From: Bacteroidia bacterium
GTDB taxonomy: Bacteria; Bacteroidota; Bacteroidia; NS11-12g; UBA9320
Direction of reading: 5' to 3'
NCBI GenBank assembly: GCA_020849295.1
Contig: JADLGN010000040.1
Coordinates: 1-64,000 of the forward strand
Length of the DNA stretch: 64,000 nucleotides
Part shown: positions 39,377-49,768 of the stretch, one piece after another
Layout: each line of letters begins with the position of its first letter
How positions within the stretch are numbered: the first letter of the stretch is position 1
Notes under the pieces: generated by a model
The model's input: only the letters and a program-made list of their open reading frames with translations
Database searches by the model: none
Told to the model about the DNA's origin: nothing
Position numbers and translations under genes: made by a program

Positions 39377-40632
39377 TTTCTAAACTCATAGCAGATATTG
39401 CAAAAACATTACTGATAGCACGCTGGAAACAAACTTTGGTGGCTGCAATTGGAGTTACTTTCAGTATTACAATGTTTATTTCGCTGCTTAGTTTTATGAC
39501 CGGCTTAAATACATTGCTAGATAATTTAATTTTAAACAGAACCCCACATATAAAATTATACAATGATATTAAACCAAGTGAAAATTCTCCAATTGACCAA
39601 TCTGAAAAATATAGCAAGACACACAATTTTATTAGTTCGGTAAAAGTAAAAAACCGAGATATAAATATTTATAACAGCGAAGCAATAATAAATGCTTTGA
39701 AAAAAGATAACAGAATAAAAGGAATTGCTCCAAAAGTAATTTCACAGGTTTTTTTTAATACAGGGCAAACTGTACTTGCCGGAGTAATTAATGGAATTGA
39801 TGCGGAAGCCGAAAGAAAGTTATTTCATTTTGATGATTATATTACAAAAGGAAATGCTATAGATTTGAAAAATACCTCAAACAGCATAATTCTTGGAAAT
39901 GTCTTAGCAGAAAAACTACTTGTCAAAATTGGAGATTTAATACAGATTACTACACAAAATGGTGAAATATTTTCTTTAAAACTTGTAGGTATTTTTCAGT
40001 CAGGATTACGCGATTTTGATAAAACTCAAAGTTTTTCATCAATCAATACAGTTCAAAAAATTCTTGGTAAAACAAATAATTACATAACCGATATTCAAAT
40101 AAAACTGTATGATGTAAATACAGCACCATTACTTGCAAAAGACTTTCACAATACTTTTGAAATTGATGCTGAAGATATTCAAACAGCAAATGCACAATTT
40201 GAAACAGGAAGCAAAATAAGAACTATTATTTCGTATTCAGTAGGAATTACCTTGCTTATTGTAGCCGGTTTTGGCATTTATAATATTCTTAACATGATGA
40301 TTTATGAAAAAATGGACTCAATAGCAATTCTTAAAGCTACCGGGTTTTCGGGCAAAGATGTAAAAAATATCTTTTTGACAATTGCTTTAGGAATAGGTTT
40401 TTTTGGTGGAATGCTTGGTTTGGTATTTGGATTTTTACTTTCATCAATTATTGACCAAATACCATTTAAAACTTCTGCTTTACCCACTATTACTACGTTC
40501 CCTATAAATTATAATCTTAATTTTTATTTAATTGCATTTTTATTTTCACTGGTTACAACATACTTTGCAGGATATTTTCCGGCTAAAAAAGCAAGTAAAA
40601 TAGACCCTGTAGTAATAATAAGAGGAAAATAG
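39373..40632 (+). CDS. MacB/FtsX-type ABC transporter permease
   Basis: Single N-terminal TM, large periplasmic domain, C-terminal FtsX TM block IYNILNMMIYEKMDSIAILKATGFSGKDVKNIFL; ATGA overlap with adaptor gene. Confidence 0.88.
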   Translation: MISKLIADIAKTLLIARWKQTLVAAIGVTFSITMFISLLSFMTGLNTLLDNLILNRTPHIKLYNDIKPSENSPIDQSEKYSKTHNFISSVKVKNRDINIYNSEAIINALKKDNRIKGIAPKVISQVFFNTGQTVLAGVINGIDAEAERKLFHFDDYITKGNAIDLKNTSNSIILGNVLAEKLLVKIGDLIQITTQNGEIFSLKLVGIFQSGLRDFDKTQSFSSINTVQKILGKTNNYITDIQIKLYDVNTAPLLAKDFHNTFEIDAEDIQTANAQFETGSKIRTIISYSVGITLLIVAGFGIYNILNMMIYEKMDSIAILKATGFSGKDVKNIFLTIALGIGFFGGMLGLVFGFLLSSIIDQIPFKTSALPTITTFPINYNLNFYLIAFLFSLVTTYFAGYFPAKKASKIDPVVIIRGK

Positions 40633-40633
40633 A

Positions 40634-41314
40634 ATGAAAGAAATAATTCTTGAAGCTAATCAAATTACAAAATACTTTTATGACCCTATGACTGTAAAAG
40701 TTTTGAATGATATAAATTTTACTGTAGAAAGAGGCGATTTTGTGTCAATTGTAGGAAAATCAGGCTGCGGAAAATCTACTTTGCTTTATATTCTTTCAAC
40801 TATGGACACAGAATATGAGGGTAAAGTGATTATTGATAATGAGAATATGAAAGAAAAAAAGGAAAAGCAACTTGCACAAGTAAGAAATGAAAAAATTGGC
40901 TTTGTTTTTCAATTTCATTATCTGATAAGTGAGTTCAGTGTTTTAGAAAATGTAATGCTTCCAGGATTAAAATTTAATAAATTCTCAAAAACGGAAGTAG
41001 AGTACCGAGCAATGCAAAAGCTCAAAATTCTTGAAATTGATCAACTAGCTTTGAAAAAAGCAAATCAATTATCTGGAGGTGAAAAACAGAGAGTAGCTAT
41101 AGCCAGAGCATTGATAAACGATCCGTTGATAATAATGGGAGATGAGCCCACAGGAAATCTCGACAAGAAAAACAGCAATATAGTTTTTGATATTTTTAAA
41201 AAATTAAGTGAAGAAGAAAGCCAAACACTATTGATAGTAACACATGACCAAAGTTTTTCGGCAAACACAAACAGAACTATTGTAATGGAAGATGGAAAAA
41301 TAGTAAGTTCGTAA
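40634..41314 (+). CDS. LolD/MacB-type ABC transporter ATP-binding protein
   Basis: Walker A GKSGCGKST, LSGGEKQRVAIARALINDPLIIMGDEPTGNLD. Confidence 0.93.
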   Translation: MKEIILEANQITKYFYDPMTVKVLNDINFTVERGDFVSIVGKSGCGKSTLLYILSTMDTEYEGKVIIDNENMKEKKEKQLAQVRNEKIGFVFQFHYLISEFSVLENVMLPGLKFNKFSKTEVEYRAMQKLKILEIDQLALKKANQLSGGEKQRVAIARALINDPLIIMGDEPTGNLDKKNSNIVFDIFKKLSEEESQTLLIVTHDQSFSANTNRTIVMEDGKIVSS

Positions 41315-41322
41315 ATTATATT

Positions 41323-43842
41323 ATGGATTATGAAATAACCGGATTAAATGATGTTCAGGTAGCTGAAAACCGCTTAAAGTATGGAAGTAACTGTGAAATT
41401 AAAGCAGAAAAAAACCATTTTCTACACGTTTTAATTGATATAATTACCGAGCCATTATTTGTTATACTTGTATTTACGGCTCTTATATATTTTGTTCTTG
41501 GCGAATACAAGGAAGGAGCAATAATGCTTGTAGCTTTACTTTTTGTTTCAGGAATCTCACTATATCAGGAAAACAAAAGTGATAAAGCCCTAAAAGAACT
41601 GAATAAAGTAAGTAATACAAAAGCAAAGGTTATAAGAAACGGAACCGAAGTAGAAATAAATAGCGAAGAAATTGTAATTGATGATATATTAATAGTAGAA
41701 CAAGGCAACTTGGTACAGGCAGATGCAGTTATTTTAAGTTGTTATGATTTGACTATTAATGAAAGTATTCTTACAGGCGAGTCGCTACCGTCAATAAAAA
41801 CTAATATAAAATCTGGTGGTACAAAAGAGATTGAAAATATAAACAGAATTTTTAAAGGGACATTAGTATATGATGGAAATTGTATAGCACAAGTTACAGC
41901 AATAGGTACAAATACCGAGATAGGAAAAATAGGGAAAAAGCTCGACGAAGCAGAATCGTCAAAAAGTCCATTGCAATTACAAATTAAAAGTTTTGTAAAA
42001 AAAATGGTAGCAGTTGGTGTACTTGCATTTGTAATGGTTTGGGGAGTAAATTTTATTTTATCAAAAGATATTCTTAGTTCATTATTAAGCGGGCTTACAC
42101 TTGCAATGTCAATATTGCCCGAAGAAATTCCTGTTGCATTTAGTACTTTTATGGCTCTTGGAGCATATTATTTATATAAAAAGAAAATAATTGTAAGAAG
42201 CCCATACACAGTTGAAACACTTGGTGCAGCAACTGTTATTTGCATTGATAAAACAGGTACAATTACAAAAAATGAAATGCAACTTGCAGCCCTATATGAT
42301 TTTGTTAAAAATACAACAATAGATACAAGGAATGGTATTTTTCAAAGCAGTAAAGTACTTGAATATGCAATGTGGTCGTCAGAGATAAACCCTTATGACC
42401 AAATGGAAAAAAGCATACACTATGCCTATAAGAATGCAAATACTACTGATGAAAGGAAAAATTTTAAAATGGTTCATGAGTATCCATTAAGTGGTCATCC
42501 ACCATTAATGACGCATGTTTATGAAGAAATAAATAAGCCTGATAATAAAATTATAGCCTGCAAAGGAGCTATTGAAAGTATTTTTTTACACAGCAAACTT
42601 TCAGATACAGATAAAATAACGATTGATAAACATTACAACTCATTTACATCAAAAGGGTATAGGGTACTGGGTGTCGCAAAAGCAGTATACAATGGAATTG
42701 ACTTACCTGCAAGTCAGTTTGATTACAAATTTGATTTTTTAGGACTAGTAGCATTTTACGATCCGCCTAAAGCGAATATGAAAAAAGTAATTAGTGAATT
42801 TTATAATGCAGGAATTGATGTAAAAATAATAACTGGCGATAATGCTGATACAACCTTGGCAATTGCCGAACAAATAGATTTTAAAAGAGGGAAAGAAATA
42901 CTTAGTGGAAACCAAGTTATGCAAATGAGCGAACAAGATTTGGTAACAAGAGTTAAGGATATTGAAATTTTTGCCCGAATGTATCCCGAAGCCAAATATA
43001 AAGTAGTACAAGCACTGAAACAAATTGGCGAAGTAGTTGCAATGACAGGAGATGGCGTAAATGATGCACCCGCACTTATAGCAGCACATATTGGTATTGC
43101 TATGGGCGAAAGAGGGAGTGAAGTAGCCAAAAAGGCTTCGTCATTAATATTAATGAATGATGATCTTGAAAATATGGTTGATGCAATTGCTCTCGGACGT
43201 AGGATTTATGAAAACCTGAAAAAAGCAATCAGATACATTATTTCAATTCATATTCCTATAATACTTGTTGTTACATTGCCATTGCTTATGCTTTGGAAAT
43301 ATAAATTTATATTTTTTCCTATACATGTTATTTTTCTTGAATTAATTATGGGTCCTACTTGCTCAATTATATATGAAAGAGAACCTATCGAAAAAAATTC
43401 TATGAGTAAAAAACCAAGAAAAATGACAACTGATTATTTCTCATGGCACGAACTTGGTTTGAGTATCATACAAGGCATGGCTATTACTTTTGTTTGTCTT
43501 ATTGCAGGATTCTATTTTATGCAAAAGGGTTATTCTGAAAACTATGTAAGAACAACAGTATTCAGTACACTTATTTTTAGTAATATTTTACTTACACTTA
43601 CAAACAGGTCGTTTTATTTTTCAATTTTTGAAACCATAAAATATAAAAACAAATTAATACCTATAATTATTTCAATCTCGCTAATGCTGTTGGCTTGCAC
43701 TTTATTTATCCCTCAAGTAAAAGAACTTTTTAAGTTTGAAACAATAACTATTAATGATTTAATATTTTGTTTAGTTGCTTCATTTGTAGGGGTAATTTGG
43801 ATAGAAGTATACAAATTTTATCAGAGAAAAAGCAATTCTTAG
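41323..43842 (+). CDS. Cation-translocating P-type ATPase (P2-like)
   Basis: LTGES, LPEEIPVAFSTFMALGA, ICIDKTGTITKNEMQ, VAMTGDGVNDAPALIAAHIGIAMGERGSEVAKKAS. Confidence 0.92.
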   Translation: MDYEITGLNDVQVAENRLKYGSNCEIKAEKNHFLHVLIDIITEPLFVILVFTALIYFVLGEYKEGAIMLVALLFVSGISLYQENKSDKALKELNKVSNTKAKVIRNGTEVEINSEEIVIDDILIVEQGNLVQADAVILSCYDLTINESILTGESLPSIKTNIKSGGTKEIENINRIFKGTLVYDGNCIAQVTAIGTNTEIGKIGKKLDEAESSKSPLQLQIKSFVKKMVAVGVLAFVMVWGVNFILSKDILSSLLSGLTLAMSILPEEIPVAFSTFMALGAYYLYKKKIIVRSPYTVETLGAATVICIDKTGTITKNEMQLAALYDFVKNTTIDTRNGIFQSSKVLEYAMWSSEINPYDQMEKSIHYAYKNANTTDERKNFKMVHEYPLSGHPPLMTHVYEEINKPDNKIIACKGAIESIFLHSKLSDTDKITIDKHYNSFTSKGYRVLGVAKAVYNGIDLPASQFDYKFDFLGLVAFYDPPKANMKKVISEFYNAGIDVKIITGDNADTTLAIAEQIDFKRGKEILSGNQVMQMSEQDLVTRVKDIEIFARMYPEAKYKVVQALKQIGEVVAMTGDGVNDAPALIAAHIGIAMGERGSEVAKKASSLILMNDDLENMVDAIALGRRIYENLKKAIRYIISIHIPIILVVTLPLLMLWKYKFIFFPIHVIFLELIMGPTCSIIYEREPIEKNSMSKKPRKMTTDYFSWHELGLSIIQGMAITFVCLIAGFYFMQKGYSENYVRTTVFSTLIFSNILLTLTNRSFYFSIFETIKYKNKLIPIIISISLMLLACTLFIPQVKELFKFETITINDLIFCLVASFVGVIWIEVYKFYQRKSNS

Positions 43843-43925
43843 TTGGAGAATTCAGATAATTATATTGTTTAAATTTATTTATTACATGGTTTCTCAAAGA
43901 TGTTTTAAACCTTATTTTCGCAGAC

Positions 43926-44984
43926 ATGTCAAAATATATAAGTGGAATACAGCAAATTGGTGTTGGCGTACCTGATGTAAACAAATCATGGGAATGGTAT
44001 AGTGATAAATTAAAAGTAAATGTGCCTGTTTTTGAAGAAGCAGCCCAGGCAGCTTTAATGACAAAATATACCGACAGTACTGTTCATTCACGTCATGCAA
44101 TTTTAGCTATTAGTATTGCAGGAGGCGGAGGTTTTGAAATTTGGCAATACACAAGCCGAAAACCACAAAATGCATTGTTTGATATTTTACCAGGTGATTT
44201 AGGAATTTTGTTTCCTAAAATTAGATGTAGAAATATTGAAGCAACTTACAATGATTTAAAACAAAAGGGAGTTGAAATTTTAGGAGATATTAATAACAAC
44301 CTTGGATTATCAAAGTATTTTTTTATTAAAGATAATTTTGGTAACTTGTTGCAATTGATTGAAAATTCATCGTGGATGATAAATAATGATGTTCTTACAG
44401 GTGGTATTTGCGGTGCAGCAATAGGGGTATCAAATATCGAAAATTCATTAAAACTATATAAAGATACACTTGGCTATGATGAAATTGTATATGACCATAC
44501 AGGAAAGTTTAATGAATTTAACTTCATAGGTGGCGGAGAGAATACTTACAGAAGAGTTTTATTAAAACACAGTAAAATTAGAAATGGAGCATTTAGTCCA
44601 TTGCTTAGAGAAACACAAATAGAGTTGATAGAAGTTAAAGACCGTGTTCCAAGAAAAATATTTGAAAACAGATTTTGGGGTGATTGTGGCTTCATACATC
44701 TATGTTTTGATGTTTTAGATATGCAAAAACTTAAAACCGAACTTGAACAAAACGGATATCCGTTTACAGTGGACAGTAGCAATAGCTTTGATATGGGCGA
44801 AGCAGCAGGACATTTTACGTACATAGAAGACCCCGATGGTACATTAATAGAGTTTGTTGAAACACACAAAGTCCCAATACTTAAAAAATTCGGAATTTAT
44901 TTAAATCTTAAGAAGCGAAACCCGTTTAAACCATTGCCTGTTTGGATGCTAAAAGCATTGAAATACAATAAGAGAAAAATATAA
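43926..44984 (+). CDS. VOC (glyoxalase/extradiol dioxygenase fold) protein with two VOC modules
   Basis: ISGIQQIGVGVPDVNKSWEWYSDKLKVN and GAAIGVSNIENSLKLYKDTLGYDEIVYD; EDPDGTLIEFVE. Confidence 0.8.
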   Translation: MSKYISGIQQIGVGVPDVNKSWEWYSDKLKVNVPVFEEAAQAALMTKYTDSTVHSRHAILAISIAGGGGFEIWQYTSRKPQNALFDILPGDLGILFPKIRCRNIEATYNDLKQKGVEILGDINNNLGLSKYFFIKDNFGNLLQLIENSSWMINNDVLTGGICGAAIGVSNIENSLKLYKDTLGYDEIVYDHTGKFNEFNFIGGGENTYRRVLLKHSKIRNGAFSPLLRETQIELIEVKDRVPRKIFENRFWGDCGFIHLCFDVLDMQKLKTELEQNGYPFTVDSSNSFDMGEAAGHFTYIEDPDGTLIEFVETHKVPILKKFGIYLNLKKRNPFKPLPVWMLKALKYNKRKI

Positions 44985-45006
44985 TATTATATAAAAACTA
45001 AAAAAA

Positions 45007-46677
45007 TTATCTTCTTTTTCTTGCCGAAGCAGGTTCTACTTTTAGTTTCCTGTTTCGCCATTCAAAGCGGTTAATTTTATCTAATATTTGTTTTGATTTT
45101 GATTTTTCAATTTCAAAAAAACTGAATTTATCAAGTATTTCTATTCTGCCAAACTGAATTCTTTTTCCGTTACTACATTCATTTACAATACCCATCAATC
45201 TTTGAGGATTGAGTTCATCTATTTTGCCACAATTAATAAACAATCTGTCAAAATCTTCATCATCGTTTTTGTAAGAATTTCTACTTCTGTTTCTGTCATT
45301 TTCACGGCGATTTCTGTTGCCACCTCTGTCGTCATACCCTTCAGAATGTTCGGGGACATTAAGGCTAGATGAATTTTTGTAATAAATTAAAAAACGATGA
45401 AATTCTTCCGAAACAACTTTTCTAATCAATTCTTCGCGGCTGATATTTTTAAATCTTTCAAAAATTTCAGGTAAAAATGGCTCTATATCTCCGTCATTAG
45501 ATTCGGTATGCTCAATTTTGTCAATAAGATTAAAAAGTTGGACTTTGCATATTTCAGAACCTTCAGGAATAAGTTTTTTTTCAAATTTCTTTTTTATCAA
45601 ATTTTCAATTGTTTTAATTTTTGGTTTTTCTTTTGAATTTACCAAAACTATAGAAATACCTGTTTTGCCTGCTCTTCCTGTACGTCCGCTGCGATGTGTG
45701 TATGTTTCGCTTTCGTCAGGCAAATTATAATTTATTACATGAGTAAGGCTGTCAACATCAATTCCTCTTGCTGCCACATCAGTAGCTACAAGCAGATTTA
45801 AGTTTTTGTTTCTGAATTTATCCATTACTCTGTCGCGTTGCTGCTGGCTAAGGTCGCCATGGAGAGGTTCTGCATTATATCCGTCTTCTATTAGCTTGTC
45901 TGCTACTTTCTGTGTATCAATTTTAGTTTTACAAAAAATAATTCCATAAACACCCGGATAAAAATCTGCAATTCTTTTCAGTGCAAGATATCGGTCTTTT
46001 TCTCTTATAAAGTAATAATGATGCTCTACTTGTTCTGATGATACATTTTTTTCGCCAACCGATATTTCAATTGGTTCATTCATATATTTTCGTGCAATTT
46101 TTTGAATTTCACGCGGCATAGTAGCGCTAAACAACATAGTAGTTCTATCAGGCGGGCAGCTTGATAGTATTAAATTGATATCATCAATAAAACCCATATT
46201 AAGCATTTCGTCTGCTTCGTCAAGTACTAAAATTTCTATTGCAGATAAGTTTGCCGCTTTTCTTTCAACAAGGTCTATTAATCTGCCCGGTGTGGCTATA
46301 AGAATATTTACACCATTTTTAAGTTCTCTTATTTGATTTGTAATACTTGTACCACCATACACAGCAAGAGTTTTTATGTTTTTCAAATACTTTGAATAAT
46401 TTTCAATATCCTTAGCAATTTGCATACATAACTCACGCGTAGGGGCAAGTACAAGAGATGTAGGAGTTTTTATTTTTGTATTAGTCCATTCGAGCAATGG
46501 CAAACCAAATGCGGCGGTTTTGCCTGTGCCTGTTTGCGCAAGTCCTACTATATCTTTGCGATTATCTAATACTTCTGGAATTACTTTGGCTTGAATTGGT
46601 GTAGGATTTTGAAAACCAAGTTCAGTAATTCCTTTTAATATTTCAGGCTTAAGCCCGAATTCTTTGAAATTTGTCAT
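45007..46677 (-). CDS. DEAD-box ATP-dependent RNA helicase with C-terminal RNA-binding extension (DeaD/CsdA-like)
   Basis: AQTGTGKTAAFGLPLLEW, PTRELCMQIA, VLDEADEML, SATMP, ARGIDVDSLTHVINYNLP, HRSGRTGRAGKTG. Confidence 0.94.
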   Translation of the reverse strand: MTNFKEFGLKPEILKGITELGFQNPTPIQAKVIPEVLDNRKDIVGLAQTGTGKTAAFGLPLLEWTNTKIKTPTSLVLAPTRELCMQIAKDIENYSKYLKNIKTLAVYGGTSITNQIRELKNGVNILIATPGRLIDLVERKAANLSAIEILVLDEADEMLNMGFIDDINLILSSCPPDRTTMLFSATMPREIQKIARKYMNEPIEISVGEKNVSSEQVEHHYYFIREKDRYLALKRIADFYPGVYGIIFCKTKIDTQKVADKLIEDGYNAEPLHGDLSQQQRDRVMDKFRNKNLNLLVATDVAARGIDVDSLTHVINYNLPDESETYTHRSGRTGRAGKTGISIVLVNSKEKPKIKTIENLIKKKFEKKLIPEGSEICKVQLFNLIDKIEHTESNDGDIEPFLPEIFERFKNISREELIRKVVSEEFHRFLIYYKNSSSLNVPEHSEGYDDRGGNRNRRENDRNRSRNSYKNDDEDFDRLFINCGKIDELNPQRLMGIVNECSNGKRIQFGRIEILDKFSFFEIEKSKSKQILDKINRFEWRNRKLKVEPASARKRR

Positions 46678-46751
46678 ATTATATTTTTTGTATTTTTTAT
46701 TTTTATTATTTGATTGTTGCTGAAAAGCGAAAGGAAACAGTGTTTTTTAAA

Positions 46752-47777
46752 TCAGAAACTTTGTATTGTGTTTTCTTGAAACATTTTTACTGCAAGTTCA
46801 ACCATTTGCTTAGAGCCTGTAAATAGCGGAACTCTTTGATGTAGTTTTTCAGGTAAAACTTCCAAAATCCTTTCATATCCTGTGCTTGCAGTACCTCCGG
46901 CTTGCTCTGCAATAAATGCTAATGGGTTACATTCATACATTAATCTTAATTTGCCGTTGGGGTCTTTGTTTGTTGGGGGGTAAATAAAAATTCCTCCTCT
47001 AAGTAAATTGCGGTGAAAATCAGCAATCATAGAACCAATATATCTTGCAGAATATGGACGTTTGCTTGCTTTATCTATTTGTTTGCAATAATTTATATAA
47101 TTTTTTACACCTTCAGGAAATTCGTTAAAATTACCTTCATTAACAGAATATATTTTACCTGTTTCAGGAATTTTTATGTTTGGATGACTTAAGCAAAATT
47201 CACCTATTGAACTATCTAATGTAAAACCGTTAACTCCATTTCCTGTAGTATAAACCAACATTGTACTTGAACCATAAATTATATATCCTGCTGCAATTTG
47301 GTTTTCACCTTTTTGCAAACAGTCATCCATTGTTACCTCTTCATACACATTGCTTATTCGTTTGTATATGCTAAAAATTGTTCCTATTGATGCATTAACA
47401 TCAATATTGCTGCTTCCGTCAAGCGGGTCAATGGAAATTATATATTTTGACTTATTACTATGTGGATTTTTAATTCTTACTATATCTTCATTTTCTTCTG
47501 ATAAAATTGCACAACAATCTCCACCAAGTGAAAGTGCCGAAATGAATTCTTCGTTTGCAATTACATCTAATTTTTTTACTTCTTCACCTTGTACGTTTAT
47601 TGAGCCATGAGTGCCAAGAATATCTACTAGACCAGCCCTGCGTATATCGCGATTTACAATTTTTGCTGCAAGAATTATATCTAGAAATAATCTGCTAAGA
47701 TCACCGGTTGCTTCAGGAAAATTTTGCTGTTGTTCGGATATAAACTGGCTTATTGTAGTTACTTTTTGTGTTTTCAT
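46752..47777 (-). CDS. fbp: Class 1 fructose-1,6-bisphosphatase
   Basis: IVRIKNPHSNKSKYIISIDPLDGSSNIDVNASIGTIFSIYKR; GGIFIYPPTNKDPNGKLRLMYECNPLAFIAEQAGG. Confidence 0.96.
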   Translation of the reverse strand: MKTQKVTTISQFISEQQQNFPEATGDLSRLFLDIILAAKIVNRDIRRAGLVDILGTHGSINVQGEEVKKLDVIANEEFISALSLGGDCCAILSEENEDIVRIKNPHSNKSKYIISIDPLDGSSNIDVNASIGTIFSIYKRISNVYEEVTMDDCLQKGENQIAAGYIIYGSSTMLVYTTGNGVNGFTLDSSIGEFCLSHPNIKIPETGKIYSVNEGNFNEFPEGVKNYINYCKQIDKASKRPYSARYIGSMIADFHRNLLRGGIFIYPPTNKDPNGKLRLMYECNPLAFIAEQAGGTASTGYERILEVLPEKLHQRVPLFTGSKQMVELAVKMFQENTIQSF

Positions 47778-47874
47778 TTTACTTTGTTTCTGTTTGCCAA
47801 TATTTTAAAAGAAAACAGATTGAAGAAAAAAATAAAATTAAGCCTGACAAAATGTAATCTTATAAAAAGGGCTG

Positions 47875-47907
47875 CAAATATAGATTAATTTTTAATACTA
47901 TTTGCAA
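47875..47907 (-). promoter_or_regulatory. Putative fbp promoter (TTG-N~22-TATATTTG)
   Basis: Minus strand TATATTTG followed by CAGCCCTTTTTATAAG, upstream of fbp start. Confidence 0.5.
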
Positions 47908-48902
47908 TACTTTTGTGTAAATTCTTTTGCCATATCTTTACAATTGGCAAATGCATTACAAGCTTCATTAAGATTTCCAAGGTTAATTTCGGCAATTCCT
48001 AAGTTAAAATATGCAAGTTCGATATCATCAAAATTATTAGATATTGCTGTGTTAATGTCTCTTTTTGCATTAATAAAATCGTTGTTATGCAAATAAAAAA
48101 TACCTCTGTCAAAATATAATCTTGCATCATTGTTGTTAAGTTTTATAGCATTTGTAAAATCTTCGATTGCTGCACTGTAAATGCCTATTGATGCGTAAGA
48201 TTCGCCTCTTTTTATGTATGCAATATAATTTGACTTATCATTTAATATAAATACATTGTAATCTTCTATAGCCTGATTAAATTTTTTAAGCATTAAATAA
48301 TAGTTACCTCTTTGAAAAAACAGCTCATAATTATCAGGCTTTAGCTCTATTGCTTTTGATAAATCATCAATAGCTCCGAGAGTGTCTTTCATTTTAAATT
48401 TAACTATACTTCTGGTAGAATAATGATGAAAACTTTCCGGAGTAAAGCTTAAATATTTTAACATGTCTTTATCTGCATAAGCTTTTTTATTAAGTTTTTC
48501 GTAAGTATTACTTCTGGCTAAAAATGCATCTGCATCATCAGGATTATATTCTATATATTCGTCAAAATCTTTTAATGCACTTTGATAATCTTTAGTCATA
48601 TAGCTAATAAATCCTCTGTTAAAATACGCTTCATATAAGTCGGGTTTTATTGTAATTGCATTATTTATGTCTTTATATGCTTCAGGGAAATCAAGCAACT
48701 CGCCATATACGGTACCTCTGCCCAAATAAGCTTCGGCATATTGTGGGTTTAATGAAATTGCAGAAGTGAAATCTTTTATAGCTCCAAGCATATTTCCTTC
48801 ATCTTTTTTGTTGTTGGCACTTGCAAACCATTGCTCTGCCGATTGCGCATCGGCTGTGAAATATGTAAAAAAAGTAATCAGTAATATTACAGTTTTGTGC
48901 AT
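47898..48902 (-). CDS. Secreted TPR-repeat protein
   Basis: Signal peptide, then multiple 34-aa TPRs (e.g. AYYNRGFISYMTKDYQSALKDFDEYIEYNPDDADAFLARSN). Confidence 0.88.
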   Translation of the reverse strand: MHKTVILLITFFTYFTADAQSAEQWFASANNKKDEGNMLGAIKDFTSAISLNPQYAEAYLGRGTVYGELLDFPEAYKDINNAITIKPDLYEAYFNRGFISYMTKDYQSALKDFDEYIEYNPDDADAFLARSNTYEKLNKKAYADKDMLKYLSFTPESFHHYSTRSIVKFKMKDTLGAIDDLSKAIELKPDNYELFFQRGNYYLMLKKFNQAIEDYNVFILNDKSNYIAYIKRGESYASIGIYSAAIEDFTNAIKLNNNDARLYFDRGIFYLHNNDFINAKRDINTAISNNFDDIELAYFNLGIAEINLGNLNEACNAFANCKDMAKEFTQKYCK

Positions 48903-49024
48903 AGTGCGATTAATTTAATAAAATAATTTACAAAGATAAATTAATGCTAAAGCCGATAAATCTTGATTATTCCACACTTTGAATAATATTATATATAATT
49001 GTACACTAGTATTTTTATTATTGG

Positions 49025-49762
49025 ATGAAATCAAAAAGACAAAAATTATTTGTTGTACTCACAGGTGTTTTTATTGTAAATGTAATGCTTGCAGAATATA
49101 TAGGTGTTAAAATTTTCTCTCTTGAATCTACATTAGGAGTACAACAAGCAAAGATTTTAATTTTCGGAAAATATTTCTCATTCGACCTTACAGCCGGTGT
49201 ATTACTTTGGCCTGTAGTATTTGTAATGACTGATATTGTGAACGAACATTTCGGCGTAAAAGGAGTAAAATTCATTTCGTGGTTAGCAGCTATTTTAATT
49301 TTTTATTCTTTCATTTTTACATATTTTGCTATTAAACTTAGCCCTGCTGAATGGTGGATTGAAATAAACAAATCAAAAGGAATTGTAAATATGCAGAGTG
49401 CATTTAGTGTTGTATTTGGTCAAGGTATGTGGATAATTGCCGGTTCTATTATTGCTTTTTTGGTTGGGCAAATTTTGGATGCTTTGATTTTTCAAAAAAT
49501 AAAAAAAATGCTAAATGGAAAAATGCTGTGGTTGCGGGCTACAATTTCTACTGTTATTTCTCAGTTTATTGATAGTTATCTTGTATTGTTTATAGCATTT
49601 TATATTGGAAGTAACTGGAATTTTCAAACCGTTTTGAGTATTGGTACAGGAAATTATATTTATAAGTTTGCTGTTGCTATAATAATGATACCTGTTTTGT
49701 ATTTGTTCCATTTTTTGATAAAAAGTTACCTTAAAAATGATAACTTAAAGCAAGAAGATTAA
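49025..49762 (+). CDS. yhhQ: Queuosine precursor transporter (YhhQ family)
   Basis: VNVMLAEYIGVKIFSL...LTAGVLLWPVVFVMTDIVNEHFGVKG...ATISTVISQFIDSYLVLFIAFYIG. Confidence 0.88.
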   Translation: MKSKRQKLFVVLTGVFIVNVMLAEYIGVKIFSLESTLGVQQAKILIFGKYFSFDLTAGVLLWPVVFVMTDIVNEHFGVKGVKFISWLAAILIFYSFIFTYFAIKLSPAEWWIEINKSKGIVNMQSAFSVVFGQGMWIIAGSIIAFLVGQILDALIFQKIKKMLNGKMLWLRATISTVISQFIDSYLVLFIAFYIGSNWNFQTVLSIGTGNYIYKFAVAIIMIPVLYLFHFLIKSYLKNDNLKQED

Positions 49763-49768
49763 CTGAGA

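Noticed and set aside
42745-43130. Minus-strand 114- and 109-aa ORFs
   Set aside because: Antisense to the catalytic region of the P-type ATPase.
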